From Dipteronia dyeriana (Eukaryota > Streptophyta > Magnoliopsida > Sapindales > Sapindaceae), in NCBI GenBank assembly GCA_032871835.1, contig CM065298.1:71452154-71516153 (forward strand): a stretch of 64,000 nt of DNA, read 5' to 3'. Of the stretch, positions 23,093 through 34,472 are shown piece by piece. The notes below the pieces were generated by a model. That model was not told where the DNA came from and made no database searches. It saw only the letters and a list, made by a program, of their open reading frames with translations. Made by a program: the position numbers and the translations under genes. Position 1 is the first letter of the stretch, and each line of letters starts with the position of its first letter.

Positions 23093-24204
23093 AATCATCT
23101 GGATCCTGTAACATAAGGTTCGATCAAGCTGTGAAAAGTTTTGGATTTGTTCAAAACCTTGACGAATCCTATGTATGCAAATGGATTAAAGGCAACAAGT
23201 TGGTTTTCCTAGTTCTTTACGTTGATGATATACTACTCATCTAAAATGATGTAGGAGGATTTTCATTAGTAAAAGAATGGTTGGCAAAACAATTTGATAC
23301 GATAGACTTAGAAGATGCAAGTTATATTCTTGGTATCCATGTCATAAGGGATAGAAAGAATAGAACGATTGCATTATCCCAAGCTTCATACATAAATAAA
23401 ATCTTGTATAGGTTTTCCATGCAAGATTCCAAGAAAAGGTATGTTACCATTCAGACATGGAATCAAACTTTCTAAGGAGCAAGTTCTTAAGAATGAGCAT
23501 GAAGAGCAATTCATGAGTAGGGTTCCATATGCCTTGGCAGTTGAGAGTCTCATGTATGCAATGCTCTGCACTAGACCATATAATTATTTTGTTATTGACA
23601 TAGTTAGCAAGTTTCAATTAAATCTTGATCCCGATCACTGGACGACAGTCAAGCATATTTTCAAGTATCTTAGGATTATGAAAGATTATATGATTGTATA
23701 CTCTGGAGGGGATTTTATTCTCGTTGGGTATACATATTTTAATTTTCAACCAGATTCTTACTCCAAAAGATCAACATCAGGATCTATGTTTACACTTGGA
23801 GGAGGGGTCTATCATATGGAGAAGTATAAAGCAATCTTGTATTTTTGATTCCATCATGGAAACTGAGTTTGTTGCCTGCATGCAAAGCTGTTAAAGAGGC
23901 TGTCTGGCTCCACTAATTTTTTGATTGACTTAGAAGTGGTTCTTGATGCGAATAAGCAAATCACTATCTATTGTGACAATAGTGGCTAATTTGAGAGAAC
24001 CAAGAAGTCATAAGAGAGGGAAACACATTGAAAGAAAGTATCACCTTTTAATGCAAATTATGCATAACGGAGATGTTATGATAACCAAGATCACGTCAGC
24101 AGAAAATCTAGCAGATCCCTTTACAAAGGCTCTTCCACAAAAGAGTTTTGATGGGTATCAAGAGAATATAGGGATAAGAAATATAACACATTTGCTATAG
24201 AGCA
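23093..24204 (+). pseudogene. Element A RT C-terminus and RNase H
   Basis: This continues the RT interrupted at 12954: FDQAVKSFGFVQNLDESYVC, then NKLVFLVLYVDDILLI with the catalytic YVDD (about 23206-23242), a stop, and LAKQFDTIDLEDASYILGIH. From 23441 another frame gives YAMLCTRPYNYFVIDIVSKF and DSYSKRSTSGSMFTLGGGVY (RNase H). After further shifts come ITIYCDNSG and RKYHLLMQIMHNGDVMITKI, ending ENLADPFTKALPQKSF near 24150. That is the normal C-terminal end of copia pol. At least four interruptions are visible. Confidence 0.85.
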
Positions 24205-26459
24205 AGTTAGAATTATGCTTGATAGCAAGTGTGTAATAATGTATTTGGCAATCTTTCCATATTAAGAAAATGATTTCTAGTTTAACAAATCTTATAACAC
24301 TTATAGTTTAATTATTATTATTGTCAAAAGTAAATAATTATAAGGTCAAAAGACTATAAGAAAAAAAGACTTGTTCATACATCTGGATATGTATGAGATA
24401 GACACAATTCTTTAGTCAGTCTTGAATAGTATTCACAACTTAAGATAAAGGTTGGGCGCCTTTATCTTGTCAAAGTTGTAGATTCTTTTTCTAGCATTTG
24501 AGTGGGATCAAAAGTGTTATGATGAGTCTAAAATCATCAAAATGTGGTGTCTTTGGGAACAAGAATCTAGTGCACCATGTGCATTGAATAGGATCACAGT
24601 GAAATACTTTATCCAAAACCGTCAATGGATAAAAGTTTTCAGTTAAAGACAATCGGAGAGTCTTTCTCAATCTTGAGATAAATGATGGACTTATAGTTGC
24701 AAGTGTTATCATTTAAGCTATCAATGAGTACAAATATATAACATAGTCTATCCTCAATAGTTTGGTGGTATTCATTTGTTAATCGATAGAGGACATCATG
24801 GCTCATTTTATTAAGTAAGAGTATAATATCATCATATGGATATTTTGTGATATTGGATATTAAATCTTAACGTTAAGTTTTCAATAGTGTCTATTAAAAT
24901 ATGGCTTCTAGACAAGTCAAAATATCCAAGTTCAAAATGTGGTCATATGAGTAAATATGGTAACTTGGAGAGCTATAAGCGATCTATGAGCTCTTGGCGA
25001 TTACTGATATTCGTCATGAGGATACACTATCCCCATTAAGATTGTCTAGGGTATGAATAAGAAATATTAACTTATTTTATCATTATTTAAGAGTTCAATT
25101 TTAGTTCTTTAATGGAATGAACTAAAATTAATAAATCATACCTAAGTGAATCATTTGTTGATTGTGATTAGGTTATGTCTACTGGAGCTTAAATTTAGAT
25201 AGCCCGCCAAGATCCGCAATCCACACGAACTTGCATGGATCATTTATTATATTCTACTAGACCAATTTATGGGTCCATTTAGAATTGTGTTAAGGCATGT
25301 GGACTTGTTTCTTTTAGTAAGAATGGGTCTAGTTCACATGTAGACCTTTTATTATGGACCAACAGATTCAATAATATAGGCAAAATAGTATATATATGCC
25401 CATTTATGGACTTGGGTGGTAAGGCTATATATAGCAGCTTGTTATATTGTTTTTGTTTAATTAAAAGTCAAACCCTTTTCCTAGTTAGAGAAGATCTCCA
25501 AGCGTCATATTATTGTTGGCAATATGATAAGTATCAAATACTGTATTTCATAAGTAGATAAATAAAATGAATTTATTTATCTAGTCAAACTAGGAAGTAT
25601 TTGATTTCTAATAAAACTCTAATTGACAATTGGTCAAATTAGGAAGTTTTAATATAGTCACAATTTAATCTATATTCAATAATTGGTTATTGAATAAATA
25701 CATTAATGATTTGGATTAGGAGTCTTGGTGCAGAAAAGAATTTTTCTTTGAAAAGGATTTTTGGTCACCAAGTATATCCTCCTAAGGAAAAAATTCTTGC
25801 CTACCAAGTAAATCTTTCTTAGAAAAGGATTTGTTCTCCTATATATATGACCTAAAGAATTCGGCCAAGCTTGATGTTTTCTCTAACTGAGATTTTGGCC
25901 AAGACTAGTTGTTACTTAGAGAAAGATTTCGGCCTAGAGAAAGAATTTAGAAAGAGAAAAAAATTAGTTTTTGTTCTAGACAAAACTCAGCCAACTCATA
26001 GATTTGGTGTGTGAAAATTCGACAAAGAATAAAAGGAAGAAAGAACGTTTGTTTTTGATAGTGCACTAGTAGCCTTTACATCAAAAGGTTTTGTGTACAA
26101 AATCAAATCAAGGTTCACACGAGTTTTAATCACACAAGTGACCTAACGTTCTTTATTTTTCTTCTAGGAGGATTATTGTGAATAACAAAAGAAAGAGATT
26201 TTGTTTGTTTCCATCTTCAGGTATACAATTTAAAGAACGGAGTCCACACTCCTAAGAAATTCACGTTAGTTATTAGATTGGAAGATTTTACGGATTCAAT
26301 TCGACACTAGTTCAATCATAACTAGATATAGGTATGATAATTTTAATATACGTTGATTAATCTAGGGTTAAGATTTTTTCTTTTAAAGGGAAATTTTTTA
26401 AAATATACCAAACCATACTTTTACGTTTCCGCCGTGTTTTGAATCAAATTTTCCTTACA
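24205..26459 (+). mobile_element. Element A 3' LTR (2255 bp)
   Basis: It starts agttagaattatgcttgatag (first T mutated) and ends gaatcaaattttccttaca. It is the same family as A1 (minus) and A3. The promoter TATATATA is at about 25839-25849. The end at 26459 is followed by catat, inside G's LTR; the matching left duplication would lie left of the window. I see no clear polypurine tract just before 24205. Confidence 0.85.
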
Positions 26460-26739
26460 CATATGCTAGGTCATTTTGATGGAATATTTGTAGAAACAAC
26501 ATATTTGATACGTACATGTATCGTTTGTTTGATTGCATATTTAAAAAAAAAAACCAGAATACCTATGATTTGTGCTTATAAGACTCACTTCTAGTTTCCG
26601 TAGGATATATTAATAATATATACTATGTTTTGTGTCTTTGCATCATTTGCATTCACTTAGATCACTTGCCTTGTGAAGAGGTTAGAAGTCACATTCCTTA
26701 GAGTTATTCTTTGGTTTGTGCATTGGAAGTCACATGTCT
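26460..26739 (+). repeat. Fragment of element G 5' LTR between A and I
   Basis: These 280 bp resemble the complement of the B LTR around 13500-13600: the segments cacttagatcacttgccttg and gagttattctttggtttgtg. The left side is cut by element A, and the right side continues after element I at 30393. The last five bases, tgtct (26735-26739), are duplicated at 30393-30397. Confidence 0.7.
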
Positions 26740-27672
26740 TGATATGAACCTCACCAAGAGCAGTGAGACCCGAAAACAATTTATCGTAACGAAGAATCGT
26801 TTTCTAATCAAGTTTTTAAACAAGAATATTATCGGACCGTGAACCGTTACCTATAAGGTGGTAAGAACCAACAGTATCAAGAAAGTTGTAGATGCCACAC
26901 TTAAGAATAAGAAAGAAGGTGAGTGATAAGTCAAGGTTTGAACGCCACAAGGTAGAACCTTGATAAGTTCACAAGTTCTATGAAGAACCAAAGAGAAAAT
27001 TCTCTCAAATTTATTTCAATTCAAAATCTATTCTCAAATTACATCAATTGGTCCCTTTTATAGTAAAAATATCTAAGACCAAAAAGGGAATAAATATTAG
27101 GCAATTAATGCCTTACAATTTAGGAAAATAAATGCTAACAAATTTAGGAAACAACTAAAGACTAAAAACTAACAGCTAGTTGATTTGTTCCTTATTTGGA
27201 AAGTTGAATTCGCGAAACAAATCAACTCTTTATTTGGGGAATATATATAAAATAGGGAATATGCTAAAGTAGGAAATATACTGAAATTGTATTCTCCTCC
27301 AACCATACGTCGCCCAAAATTAGTAAATATTATGAAATTCGGACTGTTCAGCTCAAGTCTTCGTGCAATAAGATAGATGACCAAATTTGGACTTGTTGTG
27401 ATCTGTTTCGGAGGATGGGGTCTTCATAGAATCTGTAGAGATTGTCTTGGGCTTTTCGAAAACATAATATATTAGAAAATCCGACTTCAGATGCTCTCTG
27501 TAGAGGTCCACGAAGTTCAGACTGGATTTGGTCTTCATGTGGGCCGAATTTGGAATTTAGCAACTCGGAATCAGCCCATCATTTAGTTCTTCTTTGATCC
27601 TCTTGCCTCCTTTTAATTGGCCCAATTGGAACATGCAATGGTTCCTTTGGTGATGCTTTTTAATTCTTATCA
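26740..27672 (-). mobile_element. Element I 3' LTR
   Basis: On the minus strand it runs TGATAAGAATTAAAAAGC to GTTCATATCA. It is a direct repeat of 29459-30392; the first 285 bp at the left end of the two copies show about 20 differences by eye. Adjacent on the right (27673-27690, minus strand) is the PPT GAAGAGAGGGGGA. Frames at 27348-27563 overlap U3 and have no recognisable product. Confidence 0.88.
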
Positions 27673-27900
27673 TTCCCCCTCTCTTCAAAAGTATTCGTCC
27701 TCGAATCTTCACCACAATGTTGTTGATAACCTGCGACACTTCATCAAAGCCTTGCAAATGAGAAACAATAACACTAGGCAAGGAAGGGTTAATTCCATTA
27801 GAACTAAAAGATGTCTCTTTGTACAAAAGTACAATCATTGGCTGATTTGAAAATATAGCCTTTTTGACATCACTCTCCCTTGCACAAAAGCTTACTTGTT
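27673..27900 (-). pseudogene. Element I pol remnant: linker joined to polyprotein tail
   Basis: On the complement, one frame reads QVSFCARESDVKKAIFSNQP and SLPSVIVSHLQGFDEV, the segment that normally leads from protease to RT in this gypsy group. It passes at once into a tail that, one frame over, resembles the end of pol (E-D-S-R-T-N-P-F type, ending in the PPT GAAGAGAGGGGGA). RT, RNase H and integrase, which should occupy about 3 kb between them, have been excised. The junction lies near 27735-27760. Confidence 0.65.
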
Positions 27901-28892
27901 TTTTTTTTTTTTTTCTGAACAACCTTTTTTTCTTTTTCATCTTTTTTTTCTATTTTTGCTATTTCGGGCTCTTTTTCTTTTCTCTCTCTTTCTTTTGAAC
28001 TCTCACTCTCACTCTCTTTTTTGACATCTCTCTCTTTTCTTAACCTCACTTGATCTTCATACACTTGTTTTGGGGTTAAAGGTACAAGAGTGATTGGCTT
28101 TTTATTGAGTACAAAGGAGTATCTATTGGTATACCCATCATGTGTCACATGCGTATCGAACTGCCATGGTCTCCCCAAAAGGATATGGCCCGTATTCATT
28201 GGTACCACATCACAAAGTACTTCATCTTTGTACTTTCCAATTGAAAATGTCACCAACACTTGTTTAGTCACCTTGATTTCCCCACTATCATTTAACCACT
28301 GTAGCTTATATGGTTTTGGATGCCTCAAAGTGGCTAAATTCAATTTCTCCATAAAATTAGTGCTAGCCACATTAGTACAACTCCCCCCAGCAATGACCAT
28401 GCTACATACCTTATCATTAACATGGCAGCGGGTGTGAAAAATGTTGTCACGTTGTACCCCATCATCTTCCTTGGCTTGAGCACTACGAGCTCTTCTCGCT
28501 ACCAAAAGCTCTTCATACCTATGTCCTCTGTTCCCATACCTAACTTCTCTACCTCCCATTCCACGCCTAAATTTGTCTGCACCAACATTAGACATGCGAT
28601 CATCCTCCTCTAGGTCATTCCAAAAATCATCTCCATAGTCATTCCTAGGTGGGTTTCTTTCTCTTCGTTCCACCTTAGGAGCCCTGAATGCCTGCTCCAT
28701 TTGCGAACTAGACTCCACTTTATCTATCCGATCATGCACCTCACCAATCTTAATCTCCATTCGGTCCATGTTTTTTTGTATGGCTTTATACAAAAACTTG
28801 AGATCTTTCGTTTCTGGTGCATCATCAGATAAGTCTCTACTTTTATCACATGACATATTTGAAACCTGCAAAAAAAAAAAAGTAAGCCTCAT
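27870..28892 (-). CDS. Element I shortened gag-protease, 340 codons open
   Basis: The longest open frame of the non-copia elements. The probable start is Met13 (SNMSCDKSRD). The N-terminal helix-rich part has DLKFLYKAIQKNMDRMEIKI. It passes near residues 110-150 directly into QRDNIFHTRCHVNDKVCSM, so the central capsid domain of gypsy gag is missing. The retropepsin part has VIAGGSCTNVAS (residues 166-177), where relatives have D-G-G: the catalytic Asp at residue 168 is Ala. GHILLGRPWQFDTHVTHDG follows as in active proteases. The C-terminus is a Lys/Glu-rich tail. The protein is unlikely to cleave anything. It could be translated but I see no evidence that it is. Confidence 0.75.
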   Translation of the reverse strand: MRLTFFFLQVSNMSCDKSRDLSDDAPETKDLKFLYKAIQKNMDRMEIKIGEVHDRIDKVESSSQMEQAFRAPKVERRERNPPRNDYGDDFWNDLEEDDRMSNVGADKFRRGMGGREVRYGNRGHRYEELLVARRARSAQAKEDDGVQRDNIFHTRCHVNDKVCSMVIAGGSCTNVASTNFMEKLNLATLRHPKPYKLQWLNDSGEIKVTKQVLVTFSIGKYKDEVLCDVVPMNTGHILLGRPWQFDTHVTHDGYTNRYSFVLNKKPITLVPLTPKQVYEDQVRLRKERDVKKESESESSKERERKEKEPEIAKIEKKDEKEKKVVQKKKKKTSKLLCKGE

Positions 28893-29444
28893 AACACTCC
28901 CTCACGTGTTTACTCTCAAAGATTGTGGCACTTACTCGTGTTTTACTCAATTCTCTTGGCTTTTACCCTCTGATGAGCTCACACACTCTTGCCTTTTTCC
29001 ACTCTTGTTAACCCTTTTAGTTCCTTTTTTTTTTTACTTAGACGAATACTCACAAGAAGTTTAAGAAATAAGATGTAACAAAAGAAATTAAAAAAAAACC
29101 AAAAAAATAATAATAATATAGGACAAAAATAACAAAGATGAGATTCTACTGCCATTTTTTTTTTTAAAATATCAACACACGTAATAAAAAAAAATAGAAA
29201 AAAAAAAAAATAAGTTCAACTACACAACCTAAAAAATATGTATATATATTTTTTCAAGATCTTTTTTTTTTGATCTTTTTTTTTAACGAATCTGATAAAA
29301 CTTTTTTTTTTGTAACGGATCTGATAAAACTTTTTTTTTTTTTGTAACGGATCTGATTTTTTTTTTAGATCAAACAGGAAAAACAGGAAAAAAAAAACAG
29401 ACGAAGAAGAACAAGGATAGATTAAACCTGATTTAGAAGCCTAA
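28893..29444 (-). other. Element I leader with low-complexity A/T tracts
   Basis: This is the untranslated stretch between primer site and gag. It is full of A and T runs and has three copies of a roughly 28-bp unit (core taacggatctgataaaac plus a T run) at about 29284, 29312 and 29344. No coding potential. Confidence 0.6.
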
Positions 29445-29457
29445 GCTTTGATACCAA
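29445..29457 (-). other. Element I primer-binding site
   Basis: The minus strand reads TTGGTATCAAAGC next to the LTR, a Met-type site as used by several plant gypsy groups. Confidence 0.8.
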
Positions 29458-29458
29458 C

Positions 29459-30392
29459 TAATATGAACCTCACCAGAAGCAGTGAGACCCGGAACCAATA
29501 TATGGTAATGAAGGATCGTTTTCTAATCAAGTTTTTAAACAAGAATATTATCGGACCGTGACCTGATACCTATAAAGAGGTAAGAACCAACGGTATCAAG
29601 AAAGTTGTAGACACCACACTCAAGAATAAGAAAGAAGGTGAGTGATAAGTCAAGGTTTGAACGCCACAAGGTAGAACCTTGATAAGTTCACAAGTTCGAT
29701 GAAGAACCAAAGAGAAAATTCTCTTAAATTTATTTCAATTCAAAATCTATTCTCAAATTACATCAATTGGTCCCTTTTATACTAAAAATATCTAAGACGT
29801 AAAAGGGAATAAATATTAGGCAATTAATTCCTTACAATTTAGGAAAATAAATGCTAACAAATTTAGGAAACAACTAAAGACTAAAAACTAGCAACTAGTT
29901 GATTTGTTCCTTATTTGGAAAGTTGAATTTGGGAAACATATCAACTCTTTATTTGGGGAATATATATAAAATAGGGAATATGCTAAAGTAGGAAATATAC
30001 TGAAATTGGATTCTCCTCTAACTATACGTCGCCCAAAAAATAGGAAATATTCTGAAATTCGGACTGTTCAGCTCAAGTCTTCGCGCGATAAGATAGATGA
30101 CCGAATTTGGACTTGTTGTGATCTGTTTTGGAGGATGGGGTCTTCATAGAATCTGTATAGATTGTCTTGGGCTTTCCGAAAACATAATATATTAGAAAAT
30201 CCGACTTCAGATGCTCTCTGTAGAGGTCCACAAATTTCAGCCCGGATTTGGTCTTCATGTGGGCCGAATTTGGACTTTAGCAACTCGGAATCAGCCCATC
30301 ATTTAATGCTTCTTTGATCCTCTTGCCTCCTTTTAATTGGCCCAATTGGAACATGCAATGGTTCCTTTGGTGATGCTTCTAAATTCTCATCA
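29459..30392 (-). mobile_element. Element I 5' LTR
   Basis: Direct repeat of 26740-27672. The plus-strand left end is taatatgaacctcaccag (mutated from tgatatgaacc) and the right end aattctcatca. It is followed by the duplicated tgtct. Confidence 0.88.
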
Positions 30393-30953
30393 TGTCTTAG
30401 ATACATTTTTTGACTTGTGCATCGGAAGTCTTGGCTAGGGTCGGGGTGATCTGAATAGCTAAGCATGGAAGTCTCATATTGAAGAGGGGATCATCAATGT
30501 AAGTCGTATTTTGGAGAGGGGATCTTCAGTTTGTGCATGGAGTCTTGACTAGGATCGGGGTGATCTAGATAGTTAAGCAAGTTGGCATCGCTTTCATTGT
30601 ATAGGGTTGAAGGGTAGCTTTCTAGATAGAGTGAACATTTAATAGATTGTACCTTTTATCTTACTAGTGAATTTTTTTTGCTGGTACTTATGGTATCGAC
30701 CCTTGGATGTTTCCTCTTTAGAGGTTTTACCATGTCAAAATCTTTGTGTTGATCTTTGCTTTAACTTTTTCCTTACGTTCTTGAATTGCTTATTTGGTAT
30801 CATACTCATTTTGTTGAATCAACTTACTTGTTTAATTTACTTTGAGTAACTGTAATTCTTTAAAAGAAAAAAGAGATTGCAAATATTTTTAGATATCGCT
30901 ATTCACCCTTTCTTGGTATATTTGACACTGTTAAGGTTTAAGTGATCTTTTTA
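30393..30953 (+). repeat. Element G 5' LTR, right part
   Basis: It continues the LTR broken at 26739. It resembles the complement of B's LTR: gcatcggaagtcttggctag, gatctagatagttaagcaag and the U5 block tggatgtttcctctttagag (30703-30722). The end is cttttta at 30953, followed by the primer site attagtatcagggccaa (30954-30970). Confidence 0.75.
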
Positions 30954-30970
30954 ATTAGTATCAGGGCCAA
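30954..30970 (+). other. Element G primer-binding site
   Basis: attagtatcagggccaa is the counterpart of B's ATTAGTATCAGAGCAG, initiator tRNA-Met type with two changes from TGGTATCAGAGC. The leader to the gag ATG at 31027 aligns with B's leader. Confidence 0.75.
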
Positions 30971-31026
30971 GTTTCTATAGTTAGATAAATCTCTTTATAG
31001 TGTTTTTGTTTGTTTGTGGATTAATC

Positions 31027-31830
31027 ATGACTAAGGAACTTTTCTCCTTCATGGCTTCTAGTGTTCAGAATGAGCCTATTTTTTTAGTAGAACAGAAGAT
31101 GAAAGATCTTGTTCAAGAGAACGAAAGAATCTCTAGGATGAATAGGTCTCTTAAAAAGGAGCTTGAAGAAATTCATGAAATTTTCATGAAAGAAAACAGA
31201 GAGATTAAAGACAAAATCCTTAATCTAGAAAATAATTTGATGGATAGTAAAGAAAGACTAAGAATTTTGAAACATGAAATTGAGCTAAGAGATGGCTCTC
31301 TTGATAGTGCTAAGAGATATGAAAATGAACTTAGAGTCAAAATTAGCAAGCGTGAAAGTCAAGATAAGTTTCTTAGTGACAAGCTTGATAAGTTCAATAA
31401 GATAATGAGTGAAATGTTCTCTAGTCCATATAAGGTTGAGAATCTCATCAAGAGTGGCAAACATCCTAGTGACAAAAGAGGTTTAGGTTTTATAGATGAA
31501 AAAATTACATCTTTTTCTAACAAATCTACTTTTTCCAAAGCTAGTGGTAAAGTTTATGTAGGTCCTCTCTCTAACGATAAAGCCATGAATGCTACCAGAG
31601 GTCCCTTTACATCAACAAGGAATGTCAAAGAAAAATCTTAACATGGAAGCAACATCAAGAAGGTAACAAAGTGAGAAGGTATAATACTTCAAGTGCTCAA
31701 GCCAAAGGTAATCCTCTCAAATTTGTACCTATTTGTCATTATTGTAATATGATAGGACATATAAGACTCAGATGCTTTGAGAACATTAAAAAATGCAAAC
31801 ATGAGAATGATTTATATAACATGTAATATG
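31027..31830 (+). pseudogene. Element G gag (short form)
   Basis: From ATG 31027 the frame is MTKELFSFMASSVQNEPIFL, then a long coiled coil (DLVQENERISRMNRSLKKEL and ILNLENNLMDSKERLRILKH), then LIKSGKHPSDKRGLGFIDEK, open to 31641. After a stop the knuckle CHYCNMIGHIRLRC is readable at about 31734-31775, followed by CKHENDLYN. It is collinear with B's gag and, like it, lacks the N-terminal capsid domain and first knuckle. At about 31815 it passes directly into gag-pre-integrase, skipping protease. Confidence 0.82.
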
Positions 31831-32669
31831 GCTAAGGATTGCAACAAGCTTGAATTGTGGCATGAAATATTAGGCCACATGAACATTAAAGATTTAAAGA
31901 AGCTTGAAAAACATAGTACGGTTAGAGGTCTACCTAGTATTGGTAAGAAACTTGACAGGGTTTGTGAACCGTGTCAACTTCGTAAACAAACTAAATTGTC
32001 TCATAAAAAGAACACTAATTTTGCTACCAATAAGCCTTTAGAACTTGTACACATGGACCTAAAGGGGCCAACGCAAACCGAAAACATTAATGGCAAGAAA
32101 AACATTTTTGTATGTGTTGACGATTTTTCTTGGTTTACTTGGGTTAATTTTCTTAGGAACAAGACCGAAGCATTTGATTACTTCAAGAAGTTTTGTAAAC
32201 AAGTTCAAAAGGAAAAATGTCTGGGAATTAAGAGAATATGTCGTATTAGGAGTGATCATGTAGGTGAGTTTGAAAATGCCAAATTCTGTGAGTTTTATGA
32301 TGACTTAGGGGTATCTCATGAGTTCTCGAACAAAATGGTGTTGTTGAGAGGAAGAACCGTGTCTTGCAGGAGAATGCTAGAGTCATGTTCAATAGTACGA
32401 AAGTCCCTAGAAATCTTTGGGCCAAAGTGGTCAATACTGCTTGCTATGTCTCTAATAGAGTGTTTAGAAGGCCCAGCACAAACCAAATCTCCTATGAGCT
32501 TTGGAAGGGCAAGAAACCCAATCTGAGTTACTTTCATACCTCTGGGAGAAAGTGTTTTTTTTAATGATAGAGATCACTTAGGAAAGTTTGATGATAAAAG
32601 TGATGTTGGTCGATTTCTTGGGTATGTTGCTAATAGTCATGCTTATAGAGTTTTCTTTTTTAATACTGT
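31815..32669 (+). pseudogene. Element G gag-pre-integrase and integrase, truncated by F
   Basis: The frame from 31777 gives ITCNMAKDCNKLELWHEILG, CEPCQLRKQTKLSHKKN, LELVHMDLKGPTQTENINGK, FVCVDDFSWFTWVNFLRNKT and IRSDHVGEFENAKFCEF, with the first two integrase acidic residues. A frameshift follows near 32330 (FSNKMVLLRGR instead of the P-Q-Q-N-G-I-V-E-R region). The 32364-32564 frame then gives VNTACYVSNRVFRRPSTNQI and SYELWKGKKPNLSYFHTSG. GYVANSHAYRVFFFNT follows, and the gene is cut at 32669 by the LTR of element F. RT and RNase H of G are not in the window. Confidence 0.85.
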
Positions 32670-34456
32670 TGTTAACAAAAAATTTGATATGGGAGAGGAA
32701 TTTTGATTTGCACCCTCAACCTGCTGCTAGGTAGACAGCAGGGGGTAGGTACCTCGTACCTTGGTGATCTGGATAAATAAAGAAGTAACACCCTCAAACT
32801 GTAACATAGGAGACTGTAGCAGGGTTGGTCCCACTAGGTACAAGGGTTTTGTTCGAGCAATGAGTATAATGCAGTAGGTAGAAGCGAAATCACCCTACCT
32901 ATCGGGGCAACAAGCATTTGAAGGATATATGGCTCTTCAGGTTCCTTTGTTGGTACGAGGGGCTGGTCCTGGTTCCGGTACTTTGGTCCTAGTACCCAGA
33001 TCCCGGTACCCGGTCCCGATACCCGGTCCCGATACCCGATCACTTCTCTATGTCTCCCTTACAGTTCCTTGATCTAAATATCATGCATGAGGGAAGGATT
33101 AGAGAACTAGTACCAGTGGGGTCGGTACCTAGTTCACATGCATACACACATGCATAATAAAGGAGATAGATGGGAGAGACAAGTCTTTGGTAGAGGTGGA
33201 CTTGCCATAGGGAAAAAATATATCACGAAAGATCATATGCTAAAACACCAAAGGCAGTATCCAGATGAAAGAGAGAGACCCATATATATATATTCATATA
33301 TATATATGTGCTCCAGGGAGCTTACAGATGTAGCAAAGTAGTACAACATGGATGCACCGAAAAGCTTACAATAATAATAAACACTACCTGGGAGGTCGCT
33401 ATCGTTACAACATGGTACTGATACATTCCAGGTGAAAAATGGTATGTGTAGTAGATAATGCAATCTCTCACACACAGTCTATGGTGATCTTCTACTAGTT
33501 GAGATGTAGATATTTTCCTATAAGGTGATGGCAAGGTAGATTCTATTGATGATGGCGAATACACTCTCTATAGGCGATGACCTCTCTCTCTTTTAGGCCA
33601 TTTTTGTATTAGATCAGGAGCTCAAGATGGTGAAGGTTCCCAAAATTGATTAGCCTTTCATGGCGAATGTTCCCTTCTAGCCCTGAATTTTCTCCTCCAT
33701 TACTCTGAGAAAGTGTTGTCATATTTATATGTATTCATTTTTGTTACCCACTTCGTCAATTAATTCACAATCATTGGACATTAATCATGCATTGATTAAG
33801 TTGAATATTCTCTCATTAATGGCGATTTGAATGACCATTAAAGAGTTGATCAATCTCCCTTAATAGCGTTGTGAATGACCATTGAGGATTTAACTAATCT
33901 TCCACTAATGGCATTGATTATCTCCATTAATAGAGTTAATTACCTCCATTAATAAGGTTGACCCCATTAATGGTACTTTAAATGTCATGAAAGTCAACCC
34001 TCTCATCCTACATTGCCTGGAAAAGAACTCTGGTTCTGTTTTCTTGTGGCGCGGTAACTTACTATACCGGTATGCTTTTATTGGCTTTGTTTTGGTAGGC
34101 TGGTACCTTGATGATACCATTCTTCTTACTGGGCAGGTTGAATACGTACCCCGGATGGGTCCCAAAATGGTATCACGGTATTTGGGTATCGGGCTGGTGT
34201 CGTGGTACCTAGGTTCTAGGTAAGAGGTACTGCAGTACCTTGGTACAAGTTAGAAGGTACCGTGGTACCGGTTCTGCTTGATAAATGGTAGTATGTGTGG
34301 GGTGGTGCTGAATTTTTCTCAGTCCAAGGTATCGAGTATCCTCGGTTTCTAGGTACCAGTACCGGTCCCAATCTAGATTCTACCGGAGAGGCCCTACCAG
34401 GTACTAGGTATATTAAAAATTATTCTTTGAACCCTAGCCAAAAATGGTTGTTAACA
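32670..34456 (-). mobile_element. Element F 3' LTR (1787 bp)
   Basis: It is bounded by tgttaac on the left and gttaaca on the right. It aligns with 47203-48795: shared tctcgtaccttggtgatctgg, gttggtacgagg and a TTAATGG-rich block near 33800-33980. It is rich in ggtacc-like motifs. A TATATATA tract lies at 33283-33308. Small open frames inside (32834-34223) show no domains. Confidence 0.82.
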
Positions 34457-34472
34457 TAAGTCCCCTCTGACT
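34457..34472 (-). other. Element F polypurine tract
   Basis: The minus strand reads AGTCAGAGGGGACTTA immediately before the LTR start TGTTAAC. It fixes F's orientation as minus. Confidence 0.75.

Larger units (their letters stand above)
8826..26459 (+). mobile_element. Ty1/copia element A, plus strand, with nested B
   Basis: The order is LTR 3' tip (8826-8881), primer site, leader, gag, protease, integrase, first half of RT, inserted element B with duplicated GAAGC, second half of RT, RNase H, then 3' LTR (24205-26459). The order is copia. The gag has a single CCHC knuckle and an N-terminus unlike that of B, C, D and G, so A belongs to another copia lineage that I do not assign. Most of the 5' LTR lies beyond the left edge because J and C inserted into it. 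The right end lies inside G's LTR. Confidence 0.85.
26740..30392 (-). mobile_element. Deleted Ty3/gypsy element I (3653 bp)
   Basis: It has two LTRs of about 933 bp (29459-30392 as 5', 26740-27672 as 3'), a primer site and a PPT, on the minus strand. It is flanked by perfect TGTCT duplications (26735-26739 and 30393-30397). The internal region keeps only a shortened gag-protease frame and a fragment of the pol tail. RT, RNase H and integrase are missing. It sits inside G's LTR. Transposition would have needed enzymes from a relative, unless the loss happened after insertion. Confidence 0.88.
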
